Of a DNA stretch of 49,848 nucleotides, positions 17,289-25,889 are shown piece by piece (within the stretch, counting starts at the first letter, position 1; every line of letters begins with the position of its first letter). Both the position numbers and the translations under genes were made by a program. The notes beneath the pieces are model-generated. The model ran no database searches, was not told the DNA's origin, and saw only the letters and a list, made by a program, of their open reading frames with translations. The stretch is from Firmicutes bacterium UBA3932 (GTDB lineage Bacteria; Bacillota; Clostridia; Peptostreptococcales; Anaerovoracaceae). The DNA is taken from positions 1 to 49,848 of the forward strand of contig DGEG01000151.1 of NCBI GenBank assembly GCA_002385825.1, given 5' to 3'.

Positions 17289-18692
17289 ATGCAGGAGAAA
17301 AAATATTTTACCCGCATGGGCGACGGCTCGATTGTGCATATGACCGAAGCCGAAATTCGGGAAGACATGAAGGCCGGCATGGAAGATGCAGTTTCGAGGG
17401 GAAAAATTTCACCACTCACAGACGAAGAGTTCGAGCATCTCTATGAAATCATCACAATGCCGGGCGTTATCGTAGGCGTTGAACCGGGCAAGCAAGTGGT
17501 CACTACAAGCGACTCCGGTTCGGATAAGATCAACACTAAATGCGGCATCCCAACTGACAGGGCGATTAATGCCATGCTTCACGAGAGAATTTTGGGGTGC
17601 GACTCCGTAGACATCGGATACAGCGATTATAACTTCAAGACTGTAAAAGGTGTGGCAAAACGTGAAGCCAGCGTGTTAAAGCATGCTTTGAATCGCACGA
17701 CCATGCCCTTGTTCTACGGCGCTATGCCCAACCTTGGTTTCTACACCAAGCCTGACGGTCCGGTGGACAACTGGGCAGTGCTTTTGCCGGAAGGCAAGAT
17801 AAAAGAAGCCATGGCAGCCCAGGAAGAAGCGGTAGAGCTTGCAGTAAAGGATATTCTTTATGTAGCAGAACAGATGCATGATGTGGGAGCCGACGGGATA
17901 AACCTGGACACCAGCGGTGCAGCCGGAGACGCAGACTTCCTGGTTTCTCTAAAAGCGACTGAACAAATTAAAGAGAGATTTCCGGATCTGCACGTGGAAA
18001 TAGGCATGGCCGGTGAATTTGTTCTAGGCATGCACGGGAAACTGAAATACGACGATGTTCGCCTGGCCGGACTTTATCCCCACAAACAGGTAAAACTCGC
18101 TGAAAAGGCGGGGGCATCCATTTTCGGTCCGGTAGTAAACACCAATTGCAACAAGAGTTTCCCATGGAACCTTGCGAGAGTTTGCACATTCATTAAAGCC
18201 TGTACGGAAGTAACTGAAATTCCGATTCACGCAAATGCGGGAATGGGCGTATGCGGTGTGCCCATGTGTGAGAACCTGCCCACCGATGCGGTGTCAAGAG
18301 TGGCAAAAGCTTTAATAGAAATTTGCAAAATCGACGGATTGTAGATTGGTGTAGGTGATCCCCTGGGAGCAGAAGCAACATATGCGCTTGCCGCAAGTAT
18401 GGGCGGCGTCCGCACAGCCGGAGATCTGGTTATGAGGATGCAGCTGGCTCACAAAATGAAGATTGACGAAGCCAAAAAATACGTTGCGGAAAAGCTGAAT
18501 GTTACCATCGAAGAACTTTGTGACGTAGTCACTATGACGGATGTAAGAGAAGAATTAGGTATTGGTCTCGGTCATGTTGAACCCTGTGCTGAGGCTAACA
18601 TAGGTATGGAATCCAAGTTCAGGATCGCAGAGCTGTTAGGAATCGAGATCAATTCTGTTGAAAGATTCAAAGAAAGAGCAGGAATAAAATAG
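17289..18692 (+). CDS. mtbB: Dimethylamine methyltransferase (pyrrolysine protein)
   Basis: MtbB demethylates dimethylamine to monomethylamine. It starts KYFTRMGDGS and has CGIPTDRAINAM, family hallmarks. An in-frame TAG at codon 352 (18342-18344) lies between KIDGL and IGVGDPLGAEA; the frame then runs on to codon 467, giving the usual size (archaeal MtbB about 467, Pyl356). It directly follows mttB. Its own terminal stop at 18690-18692 is also TAG, followed by 31 further in-frame codons to TAA and by a perfect 12-bp hairpin. So this mRNA has one amber to be decoded and one that presumably stops, or partly reads through. Confidence 0.95.
18342..18344 (+). other. Pyrrolysine codon (UAG) of mtbB
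   Basis: In-frame TAG at codon 352, followed by ATT GGT GTA GGT GAT. The 115 residues after it are typical MtbB C-terminus (GGVRTAGDLVMRMQLA). Confidence 0.95.
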
Positions 18693-18710
18693 CATCATGA
18701 AAGATACGGA

Positions 18711-18754
18711 GGCGAAATGCTCAGGCTGTCAGGGAACAGAGCGAGCATTTCGCC
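18711..18754 (+). other. Perfect 12-bp hairpin just after the mtbB stop
   Basis: GGCGAAATGCTC (18711-18722) and GAGCATTTCGCC (18743-18754) are exact reverse complements with a 20-nt loop. The stem begins 18 bases after the terminal TAG. No U-tract follows, so it is not a standard terminator; mRNA stabilisation or an influence on UAG decoding are possibilities. Confidence 0.75.
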
Positions 18755-18885
18755 CACCGGCATGGAAGAAACCCATCTCACATATTAAATCACTCTATTC
18801 AGTATGTTCGTTGCTTTTCTTATAATGCGGGGAGCAACTGGCATAAATTAGCTATTGCTATTATTTGTTGAAAGTGAGGAAAAAA

Positions 18886-20329
18886 ATGGGCAAGAAAATC
18901 CCTATGTGGCAAATTGGTTTGATTTTCGCGGTCATCATTGTTTCGATGGGGTACACTATAATCGGATACGACGGCTACATTCATATACCCCTGATGTTGT
19001 CCGGAATTGTGGCTGCTATTATCGCCAAGCTGAATGGTTACCGTTGGGCTTATTTAGAACAGGGTATTATTAACAGTATTAATTCTGCCATGCAAGCCTG
19101 CCTTATCCTTATGATTGTAGGTATGCTTATAGCTTCATGGATATCCGGCGGCATCATTCAGCTTATGATCTATTACGGTCTGAAATTATTGAACCCAAGT
19201 ATCTTCTTAGTAGCATGTTGTTTGATCTGCTGTGTTGTATCGCTTTCCACAGGGAGCTCTTGGACAACGGCCGGAACCGTCGGAATAGCTTTCGTAGGCA
19301 TAGGAGCAGGACTTGGTATGCCTGTGGGGATGACAGCGGGTGCTATTATTTCCGGAGCATATTTCGGTGATAAGATGTCTCCCCTTTCCGACTCCACCAA
19401 TCTTGCTGCGGCCATGGGCGGTGCCAAACTGTTCGATCACATCAAGCATATGATCTGGACTGTCACGCCTTCTCTGATCATTGCTCTAATTATAATACGC
19501 ATTTTTAGGCATGGGGCATACGGGAACTGTCGATGTTTCACAAGTAGAGTCGCTTACCGCGGCGCTGCGTGAAAACTTCAACCTGTCGCCCCTGCTTCTT
19601 ATTCCGCCGATTTTTATCGTACTGATGGTAATTTTCAAAATCCCCGCTATTCCCGGGCTTTTGTTCGGCGTAGTGCTTGGAGTTCTTTGTTCCGGTATCT
19701 TCCAAGGCCAGGATATGGTAGCTGTTTCTGTATACAACCTCTATGAAGGTTTTGTTTCAGAAACCGGAAACGAATTCCTCGACACCCTGCTTACACGTGG
19801 TGGCATCGAGTCCATGTTCTATGCTATAAGCATTGTTTTTGCTGCCATGTTCTTGGGCGGAATCCTGGAAGCCAGCAACGTGCTCAGAACCCTCTGTGAG
19901 GCTATGCTGAAGTTTGCAAAAGGAACCGGTTCTCTCGTCACCATCGTTGTTATATCCTGCATAGTTATCAATATTACTTGCGCTGACCAGTATGTTGCCA
20001 TCGTTCTTCCCGGTAAGATGTATAAGCAGGAATTTGAAGACAGGCGGCTGAGACATAAAAACCTTTCACGTATCCTCGAGGATGCCGGCACCGTTACATC
20101 TCCATTGGTACCATGGAGCACTTGCGGAGCTTACATGACAAGTACGCTTGGCATTGCTACAGCTACATATCTGCCGTTTGCTTTCCTTAATATTTTAAAT
20201 CCGTTTATCTCTATGTTCTACGGTTTTACGGGAATCAGCATTGAGAAGATGACTGATGAAGAATATGAAGCTGTAATGAGAGAGAGAGAAGTTGAAAAAG
20301 CCTTGGCAGAAAAAGCACTGCAAGCATAA
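18886..20329 (+). pseudogene. nhaC: NhaC-family Na+/H+ antiporter, split by a frameshift
   Basis: Two overlapping frames together make one NhaC-like antiporter of about 480 residues, many of them in membrane helices. The first part (ATG 18886, after GTGAGG) includes CCVVSLSTGSSWTTAGT and SPLSDSTNLAAAMGG; it loses homology at about 19495 and ends at 19572. The homologous sequence continues in the next frame (YAFLGMGHTGTVD onward) to TAA at 20329. One surplus base, most simply an A at about 19495, explains the break. It could be a true inactivating mutation, a sequencing error, or recoding; an ATG at 19511 could start the second part alone but has no good RBS. The location suggests a transporter for amines or the Na+/H+ balance of methylamine growth. 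Confidence 0.8.
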
Positions 20330-20347
20330 AATTTATAACACGTTTTC

Positions 20348-20381
20348 ATATGGCGGCGGGATATTCCTGTCGCCATATTTT
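20348..20381 (+). terminator. Terminator after nhaC
   Basis: ATATGGCG (20348-20355) pairs with CGCCATAT (20371-20378), with further inner pairing CGGGA/TCCTG, followed by TTTA. It separates the methyltransferase operon from the GTPase/pyl operon. Confidence 0.6.
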
Positions 20382-20415
20382 ACGCCTTTATTGAGCCATT
20401 ATCTTATGCGGGGCA

Positions 20416-20445
20416 CTGGATTAATTGCTGAAAATGAAGTATAAT
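20416..20445 (+). promoter_or_regulatory. Promoter of the GTPase-ramA-pylS operon (pyl-type promoter 1)
   Basis: TGGATT (20417-20422), 17 bp, then TATAAT (20440-20445). It agrees at 25 of 30 positions with the sequence upstream of pylB at 26054-26083, including CTGGATTAAT and AAGTATAAT. A dyad CACTT-N6-AAGTG lies downstream at 20472-20487. Confidence 0.65.
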
Positions 20446-20513
20446 TAACATATAATATTGACATTCAAAGGCACTTGATACTAAGTGAGTCTTAAGCATA
20501 AAGGAGGCCATGT

Positions 20514-21437
20514 GTGATTAAGCTAATTCTGCTGACCGGTTTTCTTGGGACCGGCAAAACTACTTTGTTGAAACAGCTGTTGAGCGAATTTAAAGACGAA
20601 AAAATCGGAGTGATTGTAAATGAATTCGGCCAGATAAATATAGACGGTACACTGGTTGAAAAAGAAGGAGTAAAGATGACGGAGCTTACAAACGGTTCCA
20701 TTTTTTGCGCCTGTATTAAAGACAACTTCGTCAACAGTCTCATCGCTCTTTCAAAAGAAGATATTTCCTATTTCTTTATTGAGGCATCCGGACTTGCGGA
20801 CCCGGCCAGCATGTCACATATTTTAGAAGGTATTTCACCTAACACAAAAGTCCCCTACGATTACAGAGGTTCTGTTTGCGTTTTAGATGCGGAAACTTTT
20901 CTTGATTATTACGATTTGCTGCCGGCTCTTCATCAACAGGTTGCATATGGAGGAGCAATAATTGTCAACAAAGTAGATTTGGTGGACGAAGAAAAATTAT
21001 CGGATGTTTTAGAGAAACTATCATCTATCAATAATACTTCGCCGATCTATGTAACAACCTATTGCAAGGTAGATTTTCGTAAGCTGATCGATGAACTGAG
21101 GGTTCCGGACAAGCCTGGGGAGGAAAGTTCCAACACGGTGGAGAGCAGACCGAAAACCTTTACGCTTGTGGCAGATGAAATCGTACCTCGGAAACCCTTG
21201 GAAGAGTTCCTTCATGGACTGCAGGATGGTGCTTATCGAATTAAAGGTTTCGCCAATACAGAAGAAGGAACAGTCTATATCAGTGGTGTAAAGAATCATA
21301 TGGAAATCGTTCCGTGGAACGAGCCGGTGAAACAAACTGAAATAGTAGTGATATCAGCGGTGGGAATCCGTATGATGAGCATGATTACAAGCGGACTTAA
21401 AGGTGGGCTTAAGAATATACTTAACATATCCTTGTAA
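20514..21437 (+). CDS. G3E (COG0523) GTPase, CobW-like
   Basis: G3E P-loop GTPases deliver or insert metal-containing cofactors. Seen here: P-loop GFLGTGKTTL (residues 9-18), NEFGQ, EASGLADP and the guanine-specificity motif NKVDL. The usual metal-binding CxCC after Asn-Gly is changed to SIFC (NGSIFCACI), so only one of the three Cys is kept, with one additional Cys two residues later. It starts with GTG behind AAAGGAGG. It is the first gene of the unit that continues with the RamA-like activator and pylSc, 71 bases from the next gene. A helper role in corrinoid protein or metal loading is a reasonable inference, not proof. Confidence 0.82.
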   Translation: MIKLILLTGFLGTGKTTLLKQLLSEFKDEKIGVIVNEFGQINIDGTLVEKEGVKMTELTNGSIFCACIKDNFVNSLIALSKEDISYFFIEASGLADPASMSHILEGISPNTKVPYDYRGSVCVLDAETFLDYYDLLPALHQQVAYGGAIIVNKVDLVDEEKLSDVLEKLSSINNTSPIYVTTYCKVDFRKLIDELRVPDKPGEESSNTVESRPKTFTLVADEIVPRKPLEEFLHGLQDGAYRIKGFANTEEGTVYISGVKNHMEIVPWNEPVKQTEIVVISAVGIRMMSMITSGLKGGLKNILNISL

Positions 21438-21508
21438 AGTGATCGGACACTTTGTATTAGTTGCAAGACTGCATAAAAACAGCCAGGCAGAGAAAGGATT
21501 ACAGACGA

Positions 21509-23158
21509 ATGATCATAGTATTTCAACCTACGGGAAAGACACAGCAAGCTACGGGAAAGACACAGCAAGCGAAAGCGGGAGAGACACTGTCGGAAGTTGC
21601 CAGCAGGGCTGCCGTCACCATTAACGCCGATTGTGCAGGTCAAGGTACTTGCGGCAAATGCAAAGTAAAGGTATTATCCGGAGAAGTCGGATTACCGGAT
21701 GATACAGAGAAAAGATTTTTGAACAAGGAAGAGTTGGAGGCCGGAATCCGGTTGGCCTGCAGGGTAAAGGTACAGAACGATATGACGGTCCAAGTATTGT
21801 CCGCCACAGGCCACATGGGACGGAAAAAGGATATGGCACGTCTTCCTGAAGGATTTATACCGGACCGAATTGAAGGAGGTCAAGGCGAATTAAAAGAATG
21901 TTACGGCCTGGCTTTCGATATCGGAACTACAACTGTAGTAGGAATGCTCTGGGATCTTCGAAATGCAGATTCCGTCGGTGCCGTGGCGAGAACGAATCCC
22001 CAAAGCGCTTACGGTGCAGATGTTATTTCCAGAATTATGTATTGCGGCAGAGAAGAAGGCAATCTCGGGAAGATGCAGCAATTAATAACCGATTGCTTCA
22101 ACGATATCGTTCGTGAATTTGAAGAAGAACACGGAATTGATCCGAAAACGATTAACAAGGTCACCGCTGTGGGAAATACTACAATGAGCCATCTGCTTCT
22201 CGGGATAGATCCTCAAAGCCTTGCACTGGCACCTTTCTCACCGGGATTCACCGGACCGGTGACGAAAAAGGCGAAGGAGCTGAATTTAATTATAGACGAG
22301 AACGCACAAGTGAATGTATTGCCTAACATAGCCGGACACGTGGGTTCTGATATAGTTGCCGTATTGCTTTCTTCCGGATTAAGCAGCATGGAGGGAGCAA
22401 ATCTGGCAATCGATATCGGAACCAACGGTGAAATCGTCTTGGCCAATTCGGGAAAGGTGCTGGCCTGCTCTACCGCCGCCGGCCCGGCTTTTGAAGGCGC
22501 TTGCATACAGCACGGGATGCGCGCCGCTACCGGCGCCATCGAAGGCGTTAAAATACAAGACGGAGAGGTAATTCTGTCGGTTATAGGTGATGAAAAGCCG
22601 GTGGGGATTTGCGGCTCAGGACTTATCGATTGTGTGGCCGAGCTGCTGAAAGCCGGCATAGTTACGGAGAAAGGCAATCTTTTGTCTAGAGAAGAAGCGG
22701 AGAAGGCAGGGCTGCCGGATTCCTTATCGAAACGGTTGCTAGGCGGCGAAAACGGAAAGATTTTTATACTCTATACAGATGATGAAGGACACGAAATCCA
22801 CATCACACAAAAGGATATCCGAGAAGTGCAATTAGCAAAAGGCGCCATTCGAGCCGGAGTGCAGATCATGATGCAGGAACTCGGGCTGGAAGACAGCCGT
22901 TTAAATAACGTTTTTTTGGCGGGAGCTTTCGGGAACTATATCAAAAAAGAAAGCGCTTTAACCATCGGGCTGTTGCCGGCCGTATCTAGGGATAAAGTTA
23001 TATCTATCGGAAACGCAGCCGGTGCCGGAGCTTGCATGGCGTTGCTTTCCAAGTCATCTTTAGAGGAAGCCAATCGATTGGCAGAAGAGGTAAACCACAT
23101 CGAACTGGCCGAACACCCTGATTTTCAGAAAGTTTATTTGCAGGCTATGTATTTTTGA
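21509..23158 (+). CDS. ramA: RamA-like reductive activator of corrinoid proteins (ASKHA ATPase)
   Basis: This 549-residue protein couples ATP hydrolysis to reduction of inactive Co(II) corrinoid back to Co(I). The N-terminus is a plant-type [2Fe-2S] ferredoxin domain with Cys42, Cys48, Cys51 and Cys84 (CAGQGTCGKC, then RLACRV). The rest is the ASKHA ATPase part: FDIGTTTVVGMLWD, VGNTTMSHLLLG, IDIGTNGEIVL and FLAGAFGNYI. This is the bacterial layout; archaeal RamA instead has a C-terminal 2x[4Fe-4S] domain. ATG at 21509 gives the normal start. An exact 21-bp tandem duplication near the N-terminus repeats seven residues (TGKTQQA). It is probably shared by both corrinoid proteins here. Confidence 0.9.
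   Translation: MIIVFQPTGKTQQATGKTQQAKAGETLSEVASRAAVTINADCAGQGTCGKCKVKVLSGEVGLPDDTEKRFLNKEELEAGIRLACRVKVQNDMTVQVLSATGHMGRKKDMARLPEGFIPDRIEGGQGELKECYGLAFDIGTTTVVGMLWDLRNADSVGAVARTNPQSAYGADVISRIMYCGREEGNLGKMQQLITDCFNDIVREFEEEHGIDPKTINKVTAVGNTTMSHLLLGIDPQSLALAPFSPGFTGPVTKKAKELNLIIDENAQVNVLPNIAGHVGSDIVAVLLSSGLSSMEGANLAIDIGTNGEIVLANSGKVLACSTAAGPAFEGACIQHGMRAATGAIEGVKIQDGEVILSVIGDEKPVGICGSGLIDCVAELLKAGIVTEKGNLLSREEAEKAGLPDSLSKRLLGGENGKIFILYTDDEGHEIHITQKDIREVQLAKGAIRAGVQIMMQELGLEDSRLNNVFLAGAFGNYIKKESALTIGLLPAVSRDKVISIGNAAGAGACMALLSKSSLEEANRLAEEVNHIELAEHPDFQKVYLQAMYF
21529..21570 (+). repeat. Exact 21-bp tandem duplication inside ramA
   Basis: Two identical 21-base units (21529-21549 and 21550-21570) encode the repeat TGKTQQA-TGKTQQA in the first strand region of the ferredoxin domain. 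Frame is kept. Confidence 0.9.
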
Positions 23159-23166
23159 GGTATATT

Positions 23167-24012
23167 ATGAGCGTGACTTTCACACCCACACAAAAACAAC
23201 GTCTTTCCGAACTGAATGCGAAAGATGAGACGTTGAATAAAACCTTTAACGACAGTGTAGAGCGTGATAATAATTATAGAGAAGAAGAGACGCGGCTCGT
23301 TCGCAGGAACAAGGAAGACTTGCAGGATCTCCTTCAAAATCGTCGCCTTCCGTTGCTCTCCCTTGTGGAAAAGCGCATTACTGAGTGGCTTACTGAAGAG
23401 ATGGGCTTTACCCAGGTGAACACGCCGATCATTATTCCAAAAACAATGCTTGAAAAGATGGGCATCACTTGGGATCATCCCCTCAGACAGCAGGTTTTTT
23501 GGGTTGACAATAATAAATGTTTAAGGCCCATGCTGGCTCCCAATCTGTACGAGATGATGAAATCCATTCATCGGATTACGCGCCAACCTGTCCGCATCTT
23601 TGAAATAGGGCCTTGCTTCCGTAAGGAAAGCCAAGGAGCTCAGCACCTCAATGAATTTACAATGCTGAATCTTGTTGAGTTTGCAGAAGAATACAGTGAA
23701 GGGCAGATGAACCGTCTCAAGGAGCTTGCTTCCGGCGCCATGTCTGCAGCAGGTGTTTCAGGTTATGAACTTGAGATTACCACATCAGAAGTCTATGGCG
23801 AAACGTTGGATGTTGTAAAAGACCAAGTCGAGTTGGGATCAGGCGCCTATGGCCCTCATCCCCTGGATAGTGAATGGGGTATTTTCGATACACCATGGGT
23901 GGGTATCGGTTTTGGCATCGAGAGGATTGCAATGGTGCTCGGTGGCTATTCAGGCATCAAACGAGTAGGTCGAAGTATTACTTTTTTAGACGGATGCCGT
24001 TTGAATATATAA
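23167..24012 (+). CDS. pylSc: Pyrrolysyl-tRNA synthetase, catalytic subunit (PylSc)
   Basis: PylSc is the class II synthetase core that charges tRNA-Pyl with pyrrolysine; in bacteria the tRNA-binding N-terminal domain is a separate protein. Class II motifs are seen: motif 2 region FEIGPCFRKES-GAQHLNEFTMLN, with the conserved Asn (TMLN) that contacts the ligand amide, and motif 3 GIGFGIERIAMVLGG. At 281 residues the length fits bacterial PylSc. ATG at 23167 is chosen, giving SVTFTPTQKQRL; the TGA of ramA and GAGG lie just upstream. Unlike the gene orders I know, pylSn is not next: a corrinoid protein gene intervenes. Confidence 0.95.
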   Translation: MSVTFTPTQKQRLSELNAKDETLNKTFNDSVERDNNYREEETRLVRRNKEDLQDLLQNRRLPLLSLVEKRITEWLTEEMGFTQVNTPIIIPKTMLEKMGITWDHPLRQQVFWVDNNKCLRPMLAPNLYEMMKSIHRITRQPVRIFEIGPCFRKESQGAQHLNEFTMLNLVEFAEEYSEGQMNRLKELASGAMSAAGVSGYELEITTSEVYGETLDVVKDQVELGSGAYGPHPLDSEWGIFDTPWVGIGFGIERIAMVLGGYSGIKRVGRSITFLDGCRLNI

Positions 24013-24027
24013 GGAGGAGATACAGCT

Positions 24028-24687
24028 TTGGATCTTAAGGAACGGCTGATGTTGGCGGCGAAGGTCTCCATCATTCAGGCAGACGAAAAGAAAGCTATGG
24101 AAGTGATCGACGAAGCCATCGCTCACGGACTGGACCTGGCCGAATTGCTGCGCAGTGGTTTCGGCAAGGGAAATACTGAGGTCGGCAATTCTTTTGAGCG
24201 CGGAAGAATTTCATTGCCGGAGCTCCTCTACTCTTCGGAAGTAATGAGAGACGTTACGGAACGAGTCATGTCCTTTCTTGAGGGGGCAGTAGATAACAAT
24301 GGAAAGATTCTCATCGCAACCGTGGAAGGCGATATTCATGATATAGGCAAAAATATAGTTGCATCTACTTTGCGAGCCGCAGGATTTCAGGTGATTGATC
24401 TTGGCAGAGAGGTTCCGGTGAATCAAATTATTGAAACCGCTGAAAAGTACGATGTTGATATCATCGCAACCAGTGCACTCCTCACGACAACTTTAGTTGA
24501 GCAGAGAAAACTGGAAATAATGCTAAGAGATCTCGGACTCAGAGGGAAGTATACTACTATGATTGGCGGCGCTCCGTGCACTCCAAGATGGAAAAATCGA
24601 ATAGGCGCCGATATATATAGCGAAGATGCTATCGAGGCTGTAAAATCGGCCAAAAAGGCCATGGAAGAAAAAAGAAGAAAAAAATAA
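24028..24687 (+). CDS. Second methylamine corrinoid protein
   Basis: This 219-residue paralogue of MttC has the motif Asp102-x-His104-x-x-Gly107 (GDIHDIGKN), SALLTTTL and GGAPCTPRWKNRIGAD. It starts with TTG behind AAGGAGGA. It sits between pylSc and pylSn, an unusual place. Possible partners are MtbB, MttB, or a monomethylamine methyltransferase encoded elsewhere; the sequence does not decide. The Lys/Arg-rich C-terminus (EEKRRKK) differs from the first corrinoid protein. Confidence 0.9.
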   Translation: MDLKERLMLAAKVSIIQADEKKAMEVIDEAIAHGLDLAELLRSGFGKGNTEVGNSFERGRISLPELLYSSEVMRDVTERVMSFLEGAVDNNGKILIATVEGDIHDIGKNIVASTLRAAGFQVIDLGREVPVNQIIETAEKYDVDIIATSALLTTTLVEQRKLEIMLRDLGLRGKYTTMIGGAPCTPRWKNRIGADIYSEDAIEAVKSAKKAMEEKRRKK

Positions 24688-24720
24688 GAATAATAAACCC
24701 AAGGAAATCAGGCAACTTCA

Positions 24721-25080
24721 ATGAGCGAAGTAAAGAAAAGATACTACCGCAAATACACAGAACTTTATCCTCTAGTAGAAAAAATTAAACTTTGGCCTTC
24801 CCGTAAAGGACACCTTCACGGGGTCAAATTCATTCAACTCAGGGGGAAATATATAGATATAACCACCCACTGCGGTAAGCAGTTCCGGGTATTTAATTCC
24901 AGACACTCAAGAGCAGCCAGGTGGCTTCGCAATAAATGGGCAAGTGTACCGTGCCCGGCTTGCCGTGTACCGGAATGGAAGCTGGAGAAGTATTCCACCA
25001 CCTTTTTCTCCGCTCATTACGGAAAAGAACTCGTATCCGAAAATTCGGGGAAAAATTCATCGGAAGGCGAGGAAGCATAG
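24721..25080 (+). CDS. pylSn: Pyrrolysyl-tRNA synthetase, N-terminal tRNA-binding subunit (PylSn)
   Basis: PylSn binds the compact tRNA-Pyl tightly and assists PylSc. The 119-residue protein is basic and shows family signs KLWPSRKGHLHGV, RVFNSRHSRAARWLRNK and CPACRVP. There is no strong Shine-Dalgarno directly at the ATG (weak AAGGAAA about 18 bases upstream). The gene ends in TAG, one base before the pylD ATG. If that amber is read, the protein gains pyrrolysine plus 19 residues before TGA. A UAG at the end of a gene that itself enables UAG decoding could give feedback, but this is speculation. Confidence 0.93.
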   Translation: MSEVKKRYYRKYTELYPLVEKIKLWPSRKGHLHGVKFIQLRGKYIDITTHCGKQFRVFNSRHSRAARWLRNKWASVPCPACRVPEWKLEKYSTTFFSAHYGKELVSENSGKNSSEGEEA

Positions 25081-25081
25081 G

Positions 25082-25882
25082 ATGACCAGGCTAAAGGAAG
25101 AATGGATCAGAGACATAGAAACAAGCATCCGGGAATATGACCGGGAAATTGCCGGAAAGACCGGTATGACTCTTATTGAACTTGCTGCCATGGCGAACGA
25201 CATGCATCCTGATAGAATGCGAAAAGCAGCCGAATCGTATAAAGTGGCAGCCGTTCCAATTAAGGCAGGGGAGGGCATCATCGGACAGTTTTCTCAGTCC
25301 GTCGCCGCTATTTTGAATCACCTAGGCTTTAAAACAATCGTTACGGAAGCTACCGATGTGGATGGGATTTACGAGGCATATCAAACCGGCGCTCATTGCC
25401 TTTTCCTGGCGGATGACAGACGCTTTGTCGGGATCAATCGACTGTCGGATCGAATCAGCGATAACAATATAGCGACTGCGAAAGGATACCTAGTTGCACT
25501 TGAGCAGATGGCGGGAGGGCTTGCGGGAAATAAGGTGCTGGTTTTGGGATATGGGATCGTAGGAAAATGTTTGGTAAATTTGTTAAAAGAAAAAGGGGCT
25601 TATCCGGTTGTATACGATATAAATCCTGATCGGACTGCTGATTTGGATCCGGAAAATGTATTGACGGATAAGAATTTGATAAAGAACTACCCGTTACTTA
25701 TTGACGCAACAAACACCGGGGGATGGCTTAGGGAAGAGATGCTGCATCCTGATTTTAGAATGGCTGCACCAGGAATCCCACTATCTCTTGATATAGAATT
25801 ATATAATAAATACAGAAATCAAGTAGTTCATGATTGGCTTCAAATCGGCACTGCAGTCATGATGGGAGAATTATGTAAATAA
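25082..25882 (+). CDS. pylD: Pyrrolysine biosynthesis protein PylD
   Basis: PylD is the dehydrogenase that oxidises the ornithine part of the PylC product and closes the pyrroline ring. It has the NAD-binding Rossmann motif VLVLGYGIVGKCL at about residue 157 and family segments MTLIELAAMAN and DLxPENVLTDKNLI. At 266 residues it is of normal length. ATG at 25082 is used; the frame is open further upstream but that would overlap pylSn. tRNA-Pyl begins 7 bases after the stop, so the tRNA is cut from the same transcript. Confidence 0.93.
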   Translation: MTRLKEEWIRDIETSIREYDREIAGKTGMTLIELAAMANDMHPDRMRKAAESYKVAAVPIKAGEGIIGQFSQSVAAILNHLGFKTIVTEATDVDGIYEAYQTGAHCLFLADDRRFVGINRLSDRISDNNIATAKGYLVALEQMAGGLAGNKVLVLGYGIVGKCLVNLLKEKGAYPVVYDINPDRTADLDPENVLTDKNLIKNYPLLIDATNTGGWLREEMLHPDFRMAAPGIPLSLDIELYNKYRNQVVHDWLQIGTAVMMGELCK

Positions 25883-25889
25883 TTAACAT

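Noticed and set aside
18399..18692. A separate 97-residue gene after the mtbB amber
   Set aside because: It is the C-terminus of MtbB in the same frame; the internal ATG has no own function or good RBS.
19493..19511. Programmed frameshift in nhaC
   Set aside because: No classic slippery heptamer with a downstream structure is evident; a one-base insertion or sequencing error is simpler, so recoding is kept only as an alternative.
20330..20513. Cobalamin riboswitch before the GTPase gene
   Set aside because: The region is under 200 bases, holds a terminator and a promoter, and shows no B12-box-like sequence.
24944..25081. A longer pylD starting inside pylSn
   Set aside because: PylD homology begins at ATG 25082; the upstream extension only overlaps pylSn.
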